Shown: positions 42,137 to 51,218, numbered from the stretch's first letter. The stretch: DNA of 64,000 bases from Solirubrobacteraceae bacterium (GCA_023230855.1 JALNWQ010000009.1:1-64000), one strand, 5' to 3'. Made by a program: numbers and translations. Notes: generated from the letters alone by a model not told the origin.

Positions 42137-42277
42137 TACTGTAGCGCAACGCGGCGACCGGCTCAAGGACCACCCGGCCCCCGGCGCCGTCCGCGTCGTC
42201 CGACGTCGACGGGCGGACGCCCGCCGCCCGACGCCCCGATCCCACGGCCGCGGGGTCGGTGACGGCGACGCGCGCGA

Positions 42278-43606
42278 CTACCGCGCGAGCGCGCCGAGGA
42301 ACGCCGCCTCGGCGGCGGCCGCGCGGTGCAGGTCGGCCAGGTCGACCGACTCGTCTCCGGCGTGGATCCGCGAGCGCTCGTCCCCCGGGCCCCACAGGAC
42401 GAACTCGGCGGTCGGGTAGATCCGCGACAGGTCGGCGCAGAGCGGGATCGCGCCGCCGCTGCCGACCCGCTGCACCGGCGCGGCGTAGCCCTGCTCGAGC
42501 GCGGAGGCGGCCGCCGCGGCGACCGGCCCGTCGCCGGCCAGGAGCGCGCCCGGCGCGTGGGCGCCCTCGACGAGCTCGAGCTCCACCCCCCAGGGTGCGT
42601 GCCGACGGACGTGATCGACGATCGACCGGGCCGCGGCCGACGGATCCTGCGACGGGGCCAGCCGCGCGCTCAGGCGGGCCCGGGCGGCGGGCACGATCGC
42701 GTTGGCCGCCCCGTCGACGGCCGGTGCGTCGATGCCGATCGCGGTGATCGACGGCCCGACGAAGATCCGCTCCGCGACCGGGCGCGTGCCGAGCAGCGCG
42801 ACCCCGTCGAGGACCCCCGCGTCGCGACGGAACCCGTCCGGGTCGACGGGGCTGCCGTCCCACGGTTCGCGCAACAGCCCGTCGACGGCGACGTCGCCGG
42901 CGTCGTCGTGCAGCGACGCGATGATCCGGCTGAGCGCCAGCAGCGCGTCCGGGGCGGGGCCACCGACGACCCCGGAGTGCGCCGGGTCGCGGAGCGTGCG
43001 CACCGTGACGTCGACGACCGCCAGGCCGCGCAGCGACGTCGTGAGGGTCGGCGCGCCGGTGGCGACGTTCGACCCGTCGGCGATGACGAACGCGTCGGCG
43101 GCGAAGCGGTCCGGGTCGCTCTCGACGAGCGTCGTGAGGGTGCCGTTGCCGGTCTCCTCCTCGCCCTCGATCAGGACCTTGACGTTCACCGGCGGACGAC
43201 CGGACCAGGCCCGGATCGCCGCGGCGTGCAGCGCGATCCCGCACTTGTCGTCGGCGGTCCCACGGCCGTACAGGCGCCCGTCGCGCTCGGTCGGGACGAA
43301 CGCCGGGCTCGTCCAGGCGTCGTCGGGCCCGGCGGGCTGCACGTCGTAGTGGGCGTAGAGCAGGACCGTCGGCGCGTCCGGGTCGACGTCGATCCTCCCG
43401 AGGACGGCGGGCGCCGCGCCGGGCACGTCGATCGTCGCGACGTCGTCGAGGCCCGCGGCGCGCAGGATCGCCTCGGTCGCGGCGGCGGCGTCGCGGACCG
43501 GCGCCGGATCGAAGCCGGGGAACGCGACCGACGGGATCGCGACGAGTCGCTCGAGGTCGGCGCGCAGCGCGACCGGGTCGATCGGGGACGGGGCGGCGGG
43601 GGTCAC
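42278..43606 (-). CDS. M20 family dipeptidase/peptidase
   Basis: A 442-aa M20 metallopeptidase with LLYAHYDVQPAGPDDAWTSPAF (first metal His/Asp), GRGTADDKCGI (bridging Asp), IEGEEETGN (Glu pair), the dimerisation/lid domain with RTLRDPAHSGVVGG, and the C-terminal HAGDESVDLADL (metal His). It should hydrolyse dipeptides or amidated amino acids in the cytoplasm. The GTG at 43606 overlaps the HAD gene stop (GTGA), the last junction of a three-gene coupled operon with M42 peptidase and HAD hydrolase. Confidence 0.9.
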   Translation of the reverse strand: MTPAAPSPIDPVALRADLERLVAIPSVAFPGFDPAPVRDAAAATEAILRAAGLDDVATIDVPGAAPAVLGRIDVDPDAPTVLLYAHYDVQPAGPDDAWTSPAFVPTERDGRLYGRGTADDKCGIALHAAAIRAWSGRPPVNVKVLIEGEEETGNGTLTTLVESDPDRFAADAFVIADGSNVATGAPTLTTSLRGLAVVDVTVRTLRDPAHSGVVGGPAPDALLALSRIIASLHDDAGDVAVDGLLREPWDGSPVDPDGFRRDAGVLDGVALLGTRPVAERIFVGPSITAIGIDAPAVDGAANAIVPAARARLSARLAPSQDPSAAARSIVDHVRRHAPWGVELELVEGAHAPGALLAGDGPVAAAAASALEQGYAAPVQRVGSGGAIPLCADLSRIYPTAEFVLWGPGDERSRIHAGDESVDLADLHRAAAAEAAFLGALAR

Positions 43607-44373
43607 GAGCGGTCCTTCCGGATGGCGTCTGGGGCGGGGGCCGCGAGCCCGAGGAGCGCCTCGCGCAGCTCGCCCGCGTCGTCGACGACGGCGTCGGCGT
43701 CGGCCAGGTCGTGGCGGTCGTGCGAGCCGGTGGTGACCGCCACGACGTGGACCCGGTCGGCGCGCGCGCAGGCGATGTCGCGCGGGGTGTCCCCGACGAT
43801 GACCGTGCGGTCGCGGTCCCACGGCTCGCGGTCCGGGGACAGGGCCGCGGCGGCCCGGGCGCGCGCGATCGCCGGGAGCCGGTCGCGATCCTCGTCGTCG
43901 GACCCGAACCCGCCGCCCCACCGCGGGTCGAACCAGCGTCCCAGGCCGGCCGCGTCGAGCTTGCGGCGGGCGACCGCCTCGTAGTTGCCGGTGACGAGCG
44001 ACTGGATGACGTCGTCGCGGTCGTGGAGCTCGGCGAGCAGCCCGTCGAGCCCGGGGCTGACGTGGTCCCGCAGGTCGTCGGGCGCGTAGAGCTGCCCGAC
44101 CCGCTCGACGACGCGGGCGGCGTGCTCGTCGATCGCGGCGGCCTCGACGCCCATCCCGGCGAGGATCGCCCGGGAGATCTGCGCGTCGGTCATGCCGGCG
44201 ACGCCGGGGCCCTTGAAGCCCTCGCCGTCGACCCCGTGGACCTCGGCGAGCGCCGCCCACACCGCGCGGACGTGCGCCACCGACGCCCGCAGCAGGAGCG
44301 TGCCGTCGATGTCCCACAGGACGAGCAGGGCGCGGGCCGCGCCGTCCACCCGCGGAGGCGCGGGCGTCGTCAC
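43603..44373 (-). CDS. HAD superfamily phosphatase
   Basis: A 256-aa HAD hydrolase: motif I LWDIDGTLLLR, motif II LVTGNY, motif III/IV VIVGDTPRDIACARAD. The helical cap between motifs I and II resembles that of phosphoglycolate-phosphatase-like members. The substrate is unknown. It is coupled on both sides by GTGA overlaps with the M42 and M20 peptidase genes, which suggests a shared role in peptide or amino-acid turnover. Confidence 0.87.
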   Translation of the reverse strand: MTTPAPPRVDGAARALLVLWDIDGTLLLRASVAHVRAVWAALAEVHGVDGEGFKGPGVAGMTDAQISRAILAGMGVEAAAIDEHAARVVERVGQLYAPDDLRDHVSPGLDGLLAELHDRDDVIQSLVTGNYEAVARRKLDAAGLGRWFDPRWGGGFGSDDEDRDRLPAIARARAAAALSPDREPWDRDRTVIVGDTPRDIACARADRVHVVAVTTGSHDRHDLADADAVVDDAGELREALLGLAAPAPDAIRKDRS

Positions 44374-45437
44374 CGCCGCAGGTCCACGTCGGCGTCGAGC
44401 TCGCGGGCGAACGCGGCGATCAGGCGGGCGGTCGCGTGGATGTCGTCGATCTGGGCGGTCTCGACCGACGAGTGCATGTAGCGCAGCGGCACGCTGACGA
44501 CCGCGGTCGCGATGCCGTCGGCGGCGATGTGCACCGCGTCGGCGTCGGTGCCGGTGGCGCGGCCGACGGCGCTGACGGTGTGGTCGATGCCCTCGCGCTC
44601 GGCGATCTCGATGAGCTTGTCGGTGACCCACGGGTGCAGCGGCGTGCCGCGCTCGATGACCGGTCCCGAGCCCAGGGCGTGCTCGCCGATCTCGTTCGCG
44701 TCGACGCCCGGCTGGTCGCTGGCGAAGGTCACGTCGACGACGACGGCGATGTCGGGCCGCACGCGGTGGGCGGTGGTCTTCGCGCCGGACAGGCCGGTCT
44801 CCTCCTGCGCGACCGCCCACCCCTGGACCTCGCCCGGCGCCCCGCCGGCCTCGGCGACGAGCCGCGCGACCTCGTAGGCGACGAACGACCCGATCCGGTT
44901 GTCCATCGAGCGCGACGCGACCCGGCCGTTGCGCAGCTCGAGCGGCTGGACGTCGATGACGGCCACGTCGCCGACGCGCACGACCTCCAGCGCGTCGTCG
45001 CGATCGGCGGCGCCGATGTCGATCGACAGCTCCTTGAGCTTGGCCGCCCGGGTGCGGTCGTCGCTCTCCATGAGGTGGATCGGCTTCTTGCCGACGACGC
45101 CGGGCAGCGACCCGTCGCGGGTGATGAGCGTCACCCGCTGGCCGACGAGCTGCTGGGGATCCCACCCGCCGACCTGGGCGACGCGGAGGAACCCGCGCTC
45201 GTCGACGTGGGTGACGATGAGGCCGATCTCGTCGATGTGCCCGACGACCGCCAGCGACGGGACGGCGGACGGATCGTCGGCGGAGCCCGCGACCCGGGCG
45301 ACGCTCGAGCCGACCACGTCGTGCTCGACGGCCGCGAACGCCCCCGCGTGCCGGCGCCACACGTCCGCCGCCGCGGCCTCGCGCCCCGAGGGCGCGGGCG
45401 TCGTGAGCAACTCGTGCAGGACGGACGGCAGCGTCAT
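44370..45437 (-). CDS. M42 family aminopeptidase
   Basis: A 355-aa M42 tetrahedral-aminopeptidase-type enzyme with VVGHIDEIGLIVTHVDERGFLRVAQVGGWDPQQLVGQRV, RSMDNRIGSF (bridging Asp), WAVAQEETGLSGAKTTA (catalytic Glu) and the closing RYMHSSVETAQIDDI (metal His). Such enzymes form 12-mers that degrade peptides. The ATG is 7 nt from TACCGT (45450-45445), indicating leaderless transcription of the operon M42-HAD-M20. Confidence 0.9.
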   Translation of the reverse strand: MTLPSVLHELLTTPAPSGREAAAADVWRRHAGAFAAVEHDVVGSSVARVAGSADDPSAVPSLAVVGHIDEIGLIVTHVDERGFLRVAQVGGWDPQQLVGQRVTLITRDGSLPGVVGKKPIHLMESDDRTRAAKLKELSIDIGAADRDDALEVVRVGDVAVIDVQPLELRNGRVASRSMDNRIGSFVAYEVARLVAEAGGAPGEVQGWAVAQEETGLSGAKTTAHRVRPDIAVVVDVTFASDQPGVDANEIGEHALGSGPVIERGTPLHPWVTDKLIEIAEREGIDHTVSAVGRATGTDADAVHIAADGIATAVVSVPLRYMHSSVETAQIDDIHATARLIAAFARELDADVDLRR

Positions 45438-45464
45438 GGAGCTGACGGTACCCGTCCGTGCCGG

Positions 45465-46064
45465 TCAGCCGCGGCGACCGACGATCAGCGCCCAGGTCGC
45501 GCCGTCGCGCGACCCGAGCGCCGACCGCCCGGTGAACCCGAACCCGCCGTCGCGCACCGACCGGTCGAGCACGATCGCGCGGTGGGGCGGCGACCGCAGC
45601 CACGCTTGGACGGCGGCGACGGCGGAGCCGCGGCGACCGGTCCCGGTCCCGAGCGCCTCCGCGACCCGGAACGACGACGCGCCACGCAGGTAGCCCACCC
45701 GGCGCACGCGGGTGCGCAGGTCGCCCCCGAGCCGGTGCCCGAGACGCTTCGCCGACGCGCAGCGCCGCGCCTGGGCGTTGGCGGCGCGCCGGAGCCGCGG
45801 CCGGTCGCGCAACGCCCGGCGCCCGTGCGCGCGGCGCGCCGCGTTGACGACGCACCGCAACCGGCGGCGGGCGGTGGACGTGCGGGTGGGCAGTCGGTCG
45901 GCTCCGGGGCAGGCGCGCGTCAGCGCGGCGGCGGACGTGCCGGACGCGGCGTGCGCGTGCGATGCGGACGCGAGGGCCCACGCGACGCAGAGCGCGACGA
46001 GGGTCAGCGCCACCGCGACGGGGCGCGCGGGGCCGAGAGCGGATGCCGTGCCGAGCGATGCCAC
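45465..46064 (-). CDS. CAP (SCP-like) domain secreted protein
   Basis: A 199-aa protein with a signal peptide (VAVALTLVALCVAWALASASHAHAA), a Cys-containing basic region and a CAP-type domain: CVVNAARRAHGRRALRDRPRLRRAANAQARRCASAKRLGH, YLRGASSFRVAEALGTGTG, AVQAWLRSPPHRAIVLDRSVRDGGFGF. The conserved His (GH, PPHR) and Glu are present. The role of bacterial CAP proteins is mostly unknown, with wall or membrane association. GTG start, with TACCGT 8 nt upstream. The very high Arg content suggests binding to acidic wall polymers, which is a guess. Confidence 0.82.
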   Translation of the reverse strand: MASLGTASALGPARPVAVALTLVALCVAWALASASHAHAASGTSAAALTRACPGADRLPTRTSTARRRLRCVVNAARRAHGRRALRDRPRLRRAANAQARRCASAKRLGHRLGGDLRTRVRRVGYLRGASSFRVAEALGTGTGRRGSAVAAVQAWLRSPPHRAIVLDRSVRDGGFGFTGRSALGSRDGATWALIVGRRG

Positions 46065-46130
46065 GACGGGGGACGGTACCGCCGGCGGGGCGTCCCGGCG
46101 CCACCGTCGTCCGGGCCCGTGCGGGCGTGG

Positions 46131-47048
46131 TCAGTCGCGCGGCGGCGTCCCCCGGCGCACCTGGCGCGCCAGGCCGCCGGTCTGCAGGCCCCACAGCACC
46201 CAGCCGGCCCGGCCGGCCCGGGCTCCGCGGACCCCCCCGACGGGGGCGTTCCGCGCGCGGTCGAGGTCGCCGGCGGTGAGGATCTCCAGGACGGTGGCCG
46301 GTCCCGGATCGTCGGCGGCGTCGAGCCGGGACGCCGCCCGTGCGGCGATGACCTCGCCGACGCCCTGCGCGGTGGCCATCCACGCCGCGGCGTCCCCGCG
46401 GGAGCGGGTGCCGACCGGCCCGAGGACGTACGCCTCGACCTGGATGCCGTGCCCGGCCTCCTCGGCCGCGAGGACCTGGGCCGCCATGAGCTCGCCGGCG
46501 GCCACGGTCGACACGGCGCCGGACCCGGCCACCGGGTAGCGGGCCGCAGCGCCGTTGATCATGACGTAGCCGGATCCGGGCCGACCGCGGAGCGCGGGGA
46601 TGAACGCCCGCACCGCCAGGTGGTGCGCGCGCAGGCCGTCGTGGACGGTGCGCTCCCACTGCTCGAGCGGCACGTCCGCCAACGGGGGGCCGGAGTCCCA
46701 GCCGCCGAGCGCGGCGACGACGAGGTCGGGCGGCCCACCGAGCCGCACGACGTCGGCCGCGAGGCGACGGGCCGCCGACTCGCCGGCCGACAGGTCCCCT
46801 ACGACGGGGATGAGCCGGGCGACGGGCACCCCGGCGGCCTCCAGGCGCTGCTCGAGATCGGCGAGGCGGTCGGGGCTGCGGGACGGCACCGCCACCCGCG
46901 CGCCGGCGTGCAGGAGCGCGGCGGCGATGCCCTCGCCCACCTCGCCCGCGCCACCACAGACGACGGCGGTGCGTCCGTCGAGGCGGACCGGCGGCTCCGG
47001 CTCGGGCGCTCGACCGGGGACGCCGGGGATGTGGTCGCGCAGGGCCAT
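46131..47048 (-). CDS. Short-chain dehydrogenase-fold protein lacking lysine
   Basis: A 305-aa Rossmann protein with AVVCGGAGEVGEGIAAALLHAGARVAVPSRSPDRL and a Ser/Tyr region GYVMINGAAARYPVAGSGAV, so it belongs to the SDR superfamily. The catalytic YxxxK lysine is absent; the protein contains no lysine at all. It may be a non-catalytic or altered-chemistry member. The ATG is 6 nt from TAGCCT (47060-47055). It is divergent from the iron-regulated HtaA gene, with about 120 nt to the iron box. Confidence 0.8.
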   Translation of the reverse strand: MALRDHIPGVPGRAPEPEPPVRLDGRTAVVCGGAGEVGEGIAAALLHAGARVAVPSRSPDRLADLEQRLEAAGVPVARLIPVVGDLSAGESAARRLAADVVRLGGPPDLVVAALGGWDSGPPLADVPLEQWERTVHDGLRAHHLAVRAFIPALRGRPGSGYVMINGAAARYPVAGSGAVSTVAAGELMAAQVLAAEEAGHGIQVEAYVLGPVGTRSRGDAAAWMATAQGVGEVIAARAASRLDAADDPGPATVLEILTAGDLDRARNAPVGGVRGARAGRAGWVLWGLQTGGLARQVRRGTPPRD

Positions 47049-47176
47049 GGGCCGAGGCTATCGGCGCCGGCGGGCGGCCCGGTGCGTGCGGGCTCCGCGG
47101 CGTCCGACGGCCCTCCTGCCGGGCCGGCCCGCGGCGATCGCGCCCGGACGCGGGGCATGGCGCGGCCCGACGAGAG

Positions 47177-47193
47177 TTAGGCTAGCCTCACCC
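47177..47193. promoter_or_regulatory. IdeR/DtxR-type iron box
   Basis: TTAGGCTAGCCTCACCC matches the 5' two-thirds of the DtxR/IdeR consensus TTAGGTTAGGCTAACCTAA. It lies about 55-70 nt upstream of the large htaA start and overlaps possible -10 sequences (TAGGCT/TAGCCT), so iron-loaded regulator would block transcription. Confidence 0.7.
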
Positions 47194-47203
47194 CACCCCG
47201 TAA

Positions 47204-47226
47204 GGCACCCCTAAATGAAGGGTGCC
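47204..47226 (+). promoter_or_regulatory. 5' UTR hairpin upstream of htaA
   Basis: GGCACCC and GGGTGCC form a perfect 7-bp stem with a 9-nt A-rich loop, between the iron box and the ribosome site GGAGAGG (47238-47244). It could affect message stability or translation; no known riboswitch class is recognised. Confidence 0.45.
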
Positions 47227-47248
47227 CGTACTCCCACGGAGAGGATCG

Positions 47249-49825
47249 ATGATGCAGGAATCCCGTGCCGTCCGCGCCAGGCGGCCGCTCGTCGCCGGCG
47301 CGGTGCTCCTGTCACTGGCGGTGACGCCCGCCGCCGCGGGCGCGGCGGACGGCTCGACGGTGATCCGCTTCGGCGGGACCGCCGCGAAGAGCCTCGATGC
47401 CGCCAAGGTCCGCCCGTCGGGCCTCAAGCCCGCCGTGGCGAAGCGCTCCGGGCGCGTGGTCGGCACGCGGCTGACGCTCCCCGTCGAGGGCGGCCGGGTC
47501 GGCTCCCGCTCGGCCACCGTCGACCACGACGGGCGCCTGCGACTCGCGGTCGGCAAGCGCCGGGTGACGTTGTCGCGGTTCAAGGTCAAGCTGTCGGGCA
47601 AGCGCCCGCGGATCACCGCGCGCCTGGGCGACCGGACGATCACCTTCGCGACGCTGCGGCCGGCGAAGCGTCGTGCCCCGCGGTACGACCGCGAGCAGGG
47701 GACGGTCCGCCTGGTCAGCGCCGGCGCGTCGATGCCCCGGTCCACCGCCCGCCGCATCCAGCGGGACCTGAAGCTCGACCGCAGGATCCGCCACGGCCGC
47801 ATCGGCACGGTGACGGTGCGCGCCGACACGTCGGAGCCCGCGAAGCCGACGCCCGCGCCCACCCCGGCGCCGGTCCCGACGCCCGCGCCGCCCCCGGTGG
47901 TCGCGCCGCCGGCGGACCCGCCGGTCGTCACGACCCCGACGACGCCGACCACTCCCACGACGCCGACGACCCCCACCACCCCGACGCCGGAGCCGTTGGC
48001 CTGCGACGCCCTGGCCGACGACGCGTTCGTCGACGGCGCGCACTGGGCGTTCAAGGCGAGCTTCCTGACCTACCTCCAGAGCCCGATCGCCCACGGATCG
48101 GTCGGTTGCACCGACGGCGCGACCGGCCACAGGTCCGCCGGCAAGGTCGACCTCTTCCGGCTCGACGCGCCGACCGACGTCGACTACCACCCCGGCACCG
48201 GTGACGCGGTCGACGCGCCGGGGACCCCCGCCACGGACGACGACCGCGGCATCACGCTCGACGCCACCTACGGCGGCACCATCGCGTTCCGCGGCCACGA
48301 CTACGGCAAGGGCGCGCTGCTCGACAGCTCGATCAGCAACATCCACATCGAGCTCGACGGCCACGGCCGCGGCAAGCTCATCGCCGACCTCGCGAGCCGC
48401 CCGTTCCAGGGCACGGACCCGGAGGCGACGCCACCGCCCGTCGAGACCCACGTCGGGGTGCATCTCGCGGACCTCACGATCACCGACGCGCCGACGGTCG
48501 CCGACGGCAAGCGGATCTGGAGCGACGTGCCGGTGACGTTGTCGGCGGACGGCGCCGAGGCGTTCGGCGAGTTCTACGACCCGGGCGAGGAGCTGGCGCC
48601 GATCACCTTCGCGGCGCCCGTCACCGACGCCTGCCCCGACCTGTCCGACGCGACGTTCGTCGACGGCGCCCACTGGGGATTCCGGGCGAGCTTCCGCAAC
48701 TACCTGCAGAGCCCGATCGCCCACGGGTGGGTCACCTGTGGCGCCGATGCCGGCGGCCACCGCACCGCCGGCAAGTACGACGTGTTCCGGTTCGACGCGC
48801 CGCAGGACGCCGAGTACGACCCGGCCGCCGGCACGCTCGACGCGACGTACGGCGGATTCGTCCGCTTCCGGGGCCATGACTACGGCCATGGACCGCAGCT
48901 CGACCTGGAGTTCCGCAACCCGCGCGTCGTGCTCGACGGCACCCCGACCGGCAAGCTCTACGTCGACGCCGCGAGCCGCCCGTTCGGTGGCATGGATCCC
49001 AACGCCCCGGCGCCGCCGCGCGTGTCGTACCTGAGCATCCACCTGGCGGACCTCGACCTGACCGGCGTCACCCCGGACGACTCGACCGGCCAGATCGTGT
49101 GGAGCGACGTGCCGGCGACGCTGACCGCGGACGGCGCCACGATCGCGTTCGCCGGGTTCTACCCGGCGGGCGATCCGCTGGATCCGATCACCTTCGCGGT
49201 GCCGGACCCGGCGCAGAGCGTCGCGAGCGCGTCGACGTCGTGGACGATCGACACCGCGTACACGTCGTCGTTCTCCGGCGCCAACGCGTTCGCGCCCTTC
49301 GACGGCGCCACCGGTGACGCCACCGACGGGTTCTCCTACGTCGGCACCGGCGGGACCTACAGCGCGCTCTCGCGCACCGGCACGATCACGTACTCCGGCA
49401 AGGTCTGTGGCGGGTACCTCGCGGTCTCGGGCCCGCCCCCGAGCGGCTGCCCGAAGACGTCGACGATGCCGGCGATCCATCAGATCCAGCTCTCGCTGTC
49501 GAACCCGACGATCGACCTCGACGGCGACGAGGGCACGATCACCGCCGACGTGTTCGCCCGGGGTGGCGGGTCCGCCACCGGGGGCGTGTCGCTGGACGTG
49601 GACGAGCGCATGCCGTTCGCCGAGCTCGACCTCAGCGGCGTGACGCCGACGGCGAGCGACGGCGGGAAGACGCTGACGTGGACCGACGTCCCGGCCGCCC
49701 TCACCGCCGAGGGCGCGACCGCCTACTACACGGACCCGCCGGCGCCGGGCCAGGACCCGATCCGCGAGGCCGAGGAGGGCACGCCGATCGATCCGATCAC
49801 GTTCTCGGTGACGTTCGAGGACTGA
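47249..49825 (+). CDS. Secreted protein with three HtaA-like domains
   Basis: An 858-aa exported protein: signal peptide (RRPLVAGAVLLSLAVTPAAAGA), a basic beta-rich N-terminal domain (about 30-195), a Pro/Thr linker (about 199-248, repeats of TTP), then two clear HtaA domains (about 264-455 and 470-650: DGAHWAFKASFLTYLQSPIAHG / DGAHWGFRASFRNYLQSPIAHG) and a third, more distant one to the C-terminus. HtaA domains capture haem, and the upstream iron box supports an iron-starvation role in haem uptake. No C-terminal membrane anchor or sortase motif is seen, so it may be released or held by the basic domain. ATG at 47249, with GGAGAGG at 47238. Confidence 0.9.
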   Translation: MMQESRAVRARRPLVAGAVLLSLAVTPAAAGAADGSTVIRFGGTAAKSLDAAKVRPSGLKPAVAKRSGRVVGTRLTLPVEGGRVGSRSATVDHDGRLRLAVGKRRVTLSRFKVKLSGKRPRITARLGDRTITFATLRPAKRRAPRYDREQGTVRLVSAGASMPRSTARRIQRDLKLDRRIRHGRIGTVTVRADTSEPAKPTPAPTPAPVPTPAPPPVVAPPADPPVVTTPTTPTTPTTPTTPTTPTPEPLACDALADDAFVDGAHWAFKASFLTYLQSPIAHGSVGCTDGATGHRSAGKVDLFRLDAPTDVDYHPGTGDAVDAPGTPATDDDRGITLDATYGGTIAFRGHDYGKGALLDSSISNIHIELDGHGRGKLIADLASRPFQGTDPEATPPPVETHVGVHLADLTITDAPTVADGKRIWSDVPVTLSADGAEAFGEFYDPGEELAPITFAAPVTDACPDLSDATFVDGAHWGFRASFRNYLQSPIAHGWVTCGADAGGHRTAGKYDVFRFDAPQDAEYDPAAGTLDATYGGFVRFRGHDYGHGPQLDLEFRNPRVVLDGTPTGKLYVDAASRPFGGMDPNAPAPPRVSYLSIHLADLDLTGVTPDDSTGQIVWSDVPATLTADGATIAFAGFYPAGDPLDPITFAVPDPAQSVASASTSWTIDTAYTSSFSGANAFAPFDGATGDATDGFSYVGTGGTYSALSRTGTITYSGKVCGGYLAVSGPPPSGCPKTSTMPAIHQIQLSLSNPTIDLDGDEGTITADVFARGGGSATGGVSLDVDERMPFAELDLSGVTPTASDGGKTLTWTDVPAALTAEGATAYYTDPPAPGQDPIREAEEGTPIDPITFSVTFED

Positions 49826-49897
49826 TCGCCTCCGACCCGCGCGTCGCGGCGCCCGCCGCGTCCGTCCGATCTCCGCCGCCCCACTGCGGCAGGGCGC

Positions 49898-49927
49898 CGA
49901 GCGCCCCGGCACCCGCCGGGGCGCTCG
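49898..49927. terminator. strong hairpin terminator after htaA
   Basis: A perfect 13-bp stem (GAGCGCCCCGGC with GCCGGGGCGCTC plus a closing C-G pair) with ACCC loop lies between the convergent htaA and M20 peptidase stop codons. Confidence 0.75.
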
Positions 49928-49993
49928 CCGTTCGGCGACGTCGACTCCCGGTCGATGAAGGCGCCCGCGCCGCGGCGCCACGCCCACCCCCGC

Positions 49994-51109
49994 CTACAGC
50001 GCCGCCAGCCGCCACAGCAGCGCGCGCAACATCGCCACGCCGTCGGCGATCGGGGGGATCTCGATCCACTCCGACGGCCGGTGCATGTCGCCACCGCGCG
50101 TGACGCCGACGCAGATCGCGGGGACGCCGAGCGGGAACGCGGCGTTGACCTCGGTCGACCCGGCGGCCTCGGCCACCGGGGGCAGGCCGACGTCGCCCCG
50201 GGCGGAGCGCGCCGCGCGGACCAACGGATCGTCGGACGGCGTCTGGCCCGCCGGGCGGTGCCCCACCCGCTCGACCTCGGCCCGGATCCCTCGATCGCAC
50301 CGCTCGAGCGCCGCGGCCACCGCGGCCGCCGTCGCCTGCAGGCGCCCCGGATCCTCGTCCCGCAGGTCGACGAGCACCTCGGCGTCCTCGGCGATCGCGT
50401 TGACCGTCGTGCCCGCACGCACCACCCCCAGATTGAGGTGACGATCCGGCGGCGCCGCCGCCAACGCGCCGGCGCACGCGCGCACCAGCGAGTGCGCGGC
50501 GCTCGGCATCCCCAGGTCGCCCCACGAATGCCCCCCGGGCCCGCGGTGACGGGCCCGCAACCGGACCGCGCCGATCCCACCGGTCACGACGGTGTCGAGC
50601 AGGTGCCCCTCGAGCGCCACGAGGCCACGGACGGCCACCGTCGCCAGCAGGTGCTTCACGCCGCGCAGGTCGCCCATGCCCTCCTCGCCCACGGTCGCGG
50701 CGAGCACGACCGGTGCGCCGGGTCGCCCCGCGGCGGCGGCCACGTCGCGCGCCAGCTCGCAGAGCGCCGCCAGCGCGACCGTGTCGTCGCCGACGCCGGG
50801 GCCGAGCAGGCGGTCGCCGTCGCGTCGCGGCTCCAACGGCTGATCGGGCCCGAAGACCGTGTCGAGGTGGGCCGACAGCACGAACGCCGGGACCCGGGGA
50901 TCGGCCCCCGGAGCGCGACCGACGACGTTGCCGACCTCGTCGCGGGCGACGACCAGCCCCGCGGCGGCGAGCCGGTCCGCGACCGCGTCGGCCCGGGGTC
51001 CCTCGGCGCCGGTCGGGGCGGGGATCGCCGTCAGCTCGAGCGTCGTCGCGACGATCCGCTCGACCGCGGCGTCCGGGGCCGACGTGACGTGTCCGCGGGG
51101 CTGACGCAC
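49994..51109 (-). CDS. M20 family peptidase (carboxypeptidase/succinylase-like)
   Basis: A 371-aa metallopeptidase: LSAHLDTVFGPDQPL (metal), GPGVGDDTVALAALCELAR (bridging Asp), ATVGEEGMGDLRG (Glu pair), LEGHLLDTVVTGGIG, a lid domain with RHRGPGGHSWGD, and the closing GGDMHRPSEWIEI (metal His). It probably removes acyl or amino-acid groups from small amides. GTG at 51109 is preferred over 51118, because TAGGGT (51122-51117) would lie 7 nt upstream and leave 51118 inside the -10 box. Confidence 0.88.
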   Translation of the reverse strand: MRQPRGHVTSAPDAAVERIVATTLELTAIPAPTGAEGPRADAVADRLAAAGLVVARDEVGNVVGRAPGADPRVPAFVLSAHLDTVFGPDQPLEPRRDGDRLLGPGVGDDTVALAALCELARDVAAAAGRPGAPVVLAATVGEEGMGDLRGVKHLLATVAVRGLVALEGHLLDTVVTGGIGAVRLRARHRGPGGHSWGDLGMPSAAHSLVRACAGALAAAPPDRHLNLGVVRAGTTVNAIAEDAEVLVDLRDEDPGRLQATAAAVAAALERCDRGIRAEVERVGHRPAGQTPSDDPLVRAARSARGDVGLPPVAEAAGSTEVNAAFPLGVPAICVGVTRGGDMHRPSEWIEIPPIADGVAMLRALLWRLAAL

Positions 51110-51218
51110 GGCGCCCACCCTACGCCGTCCGGAAGGAGCCGCCTCCCGCCCGGTCGCGCACGACGGGCGCGCACGGGCGCGCGCCTCGGCGCCACGCCGA
51201 CGCCCGCGCGTGGCCCGT

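Noticed and set aside
47936..47990. ACC/CCG micro-repeat as a non-coding repeat element
   Set aside because: It is in frame and encodes the Pro/Thr linker of the HtaA protein.
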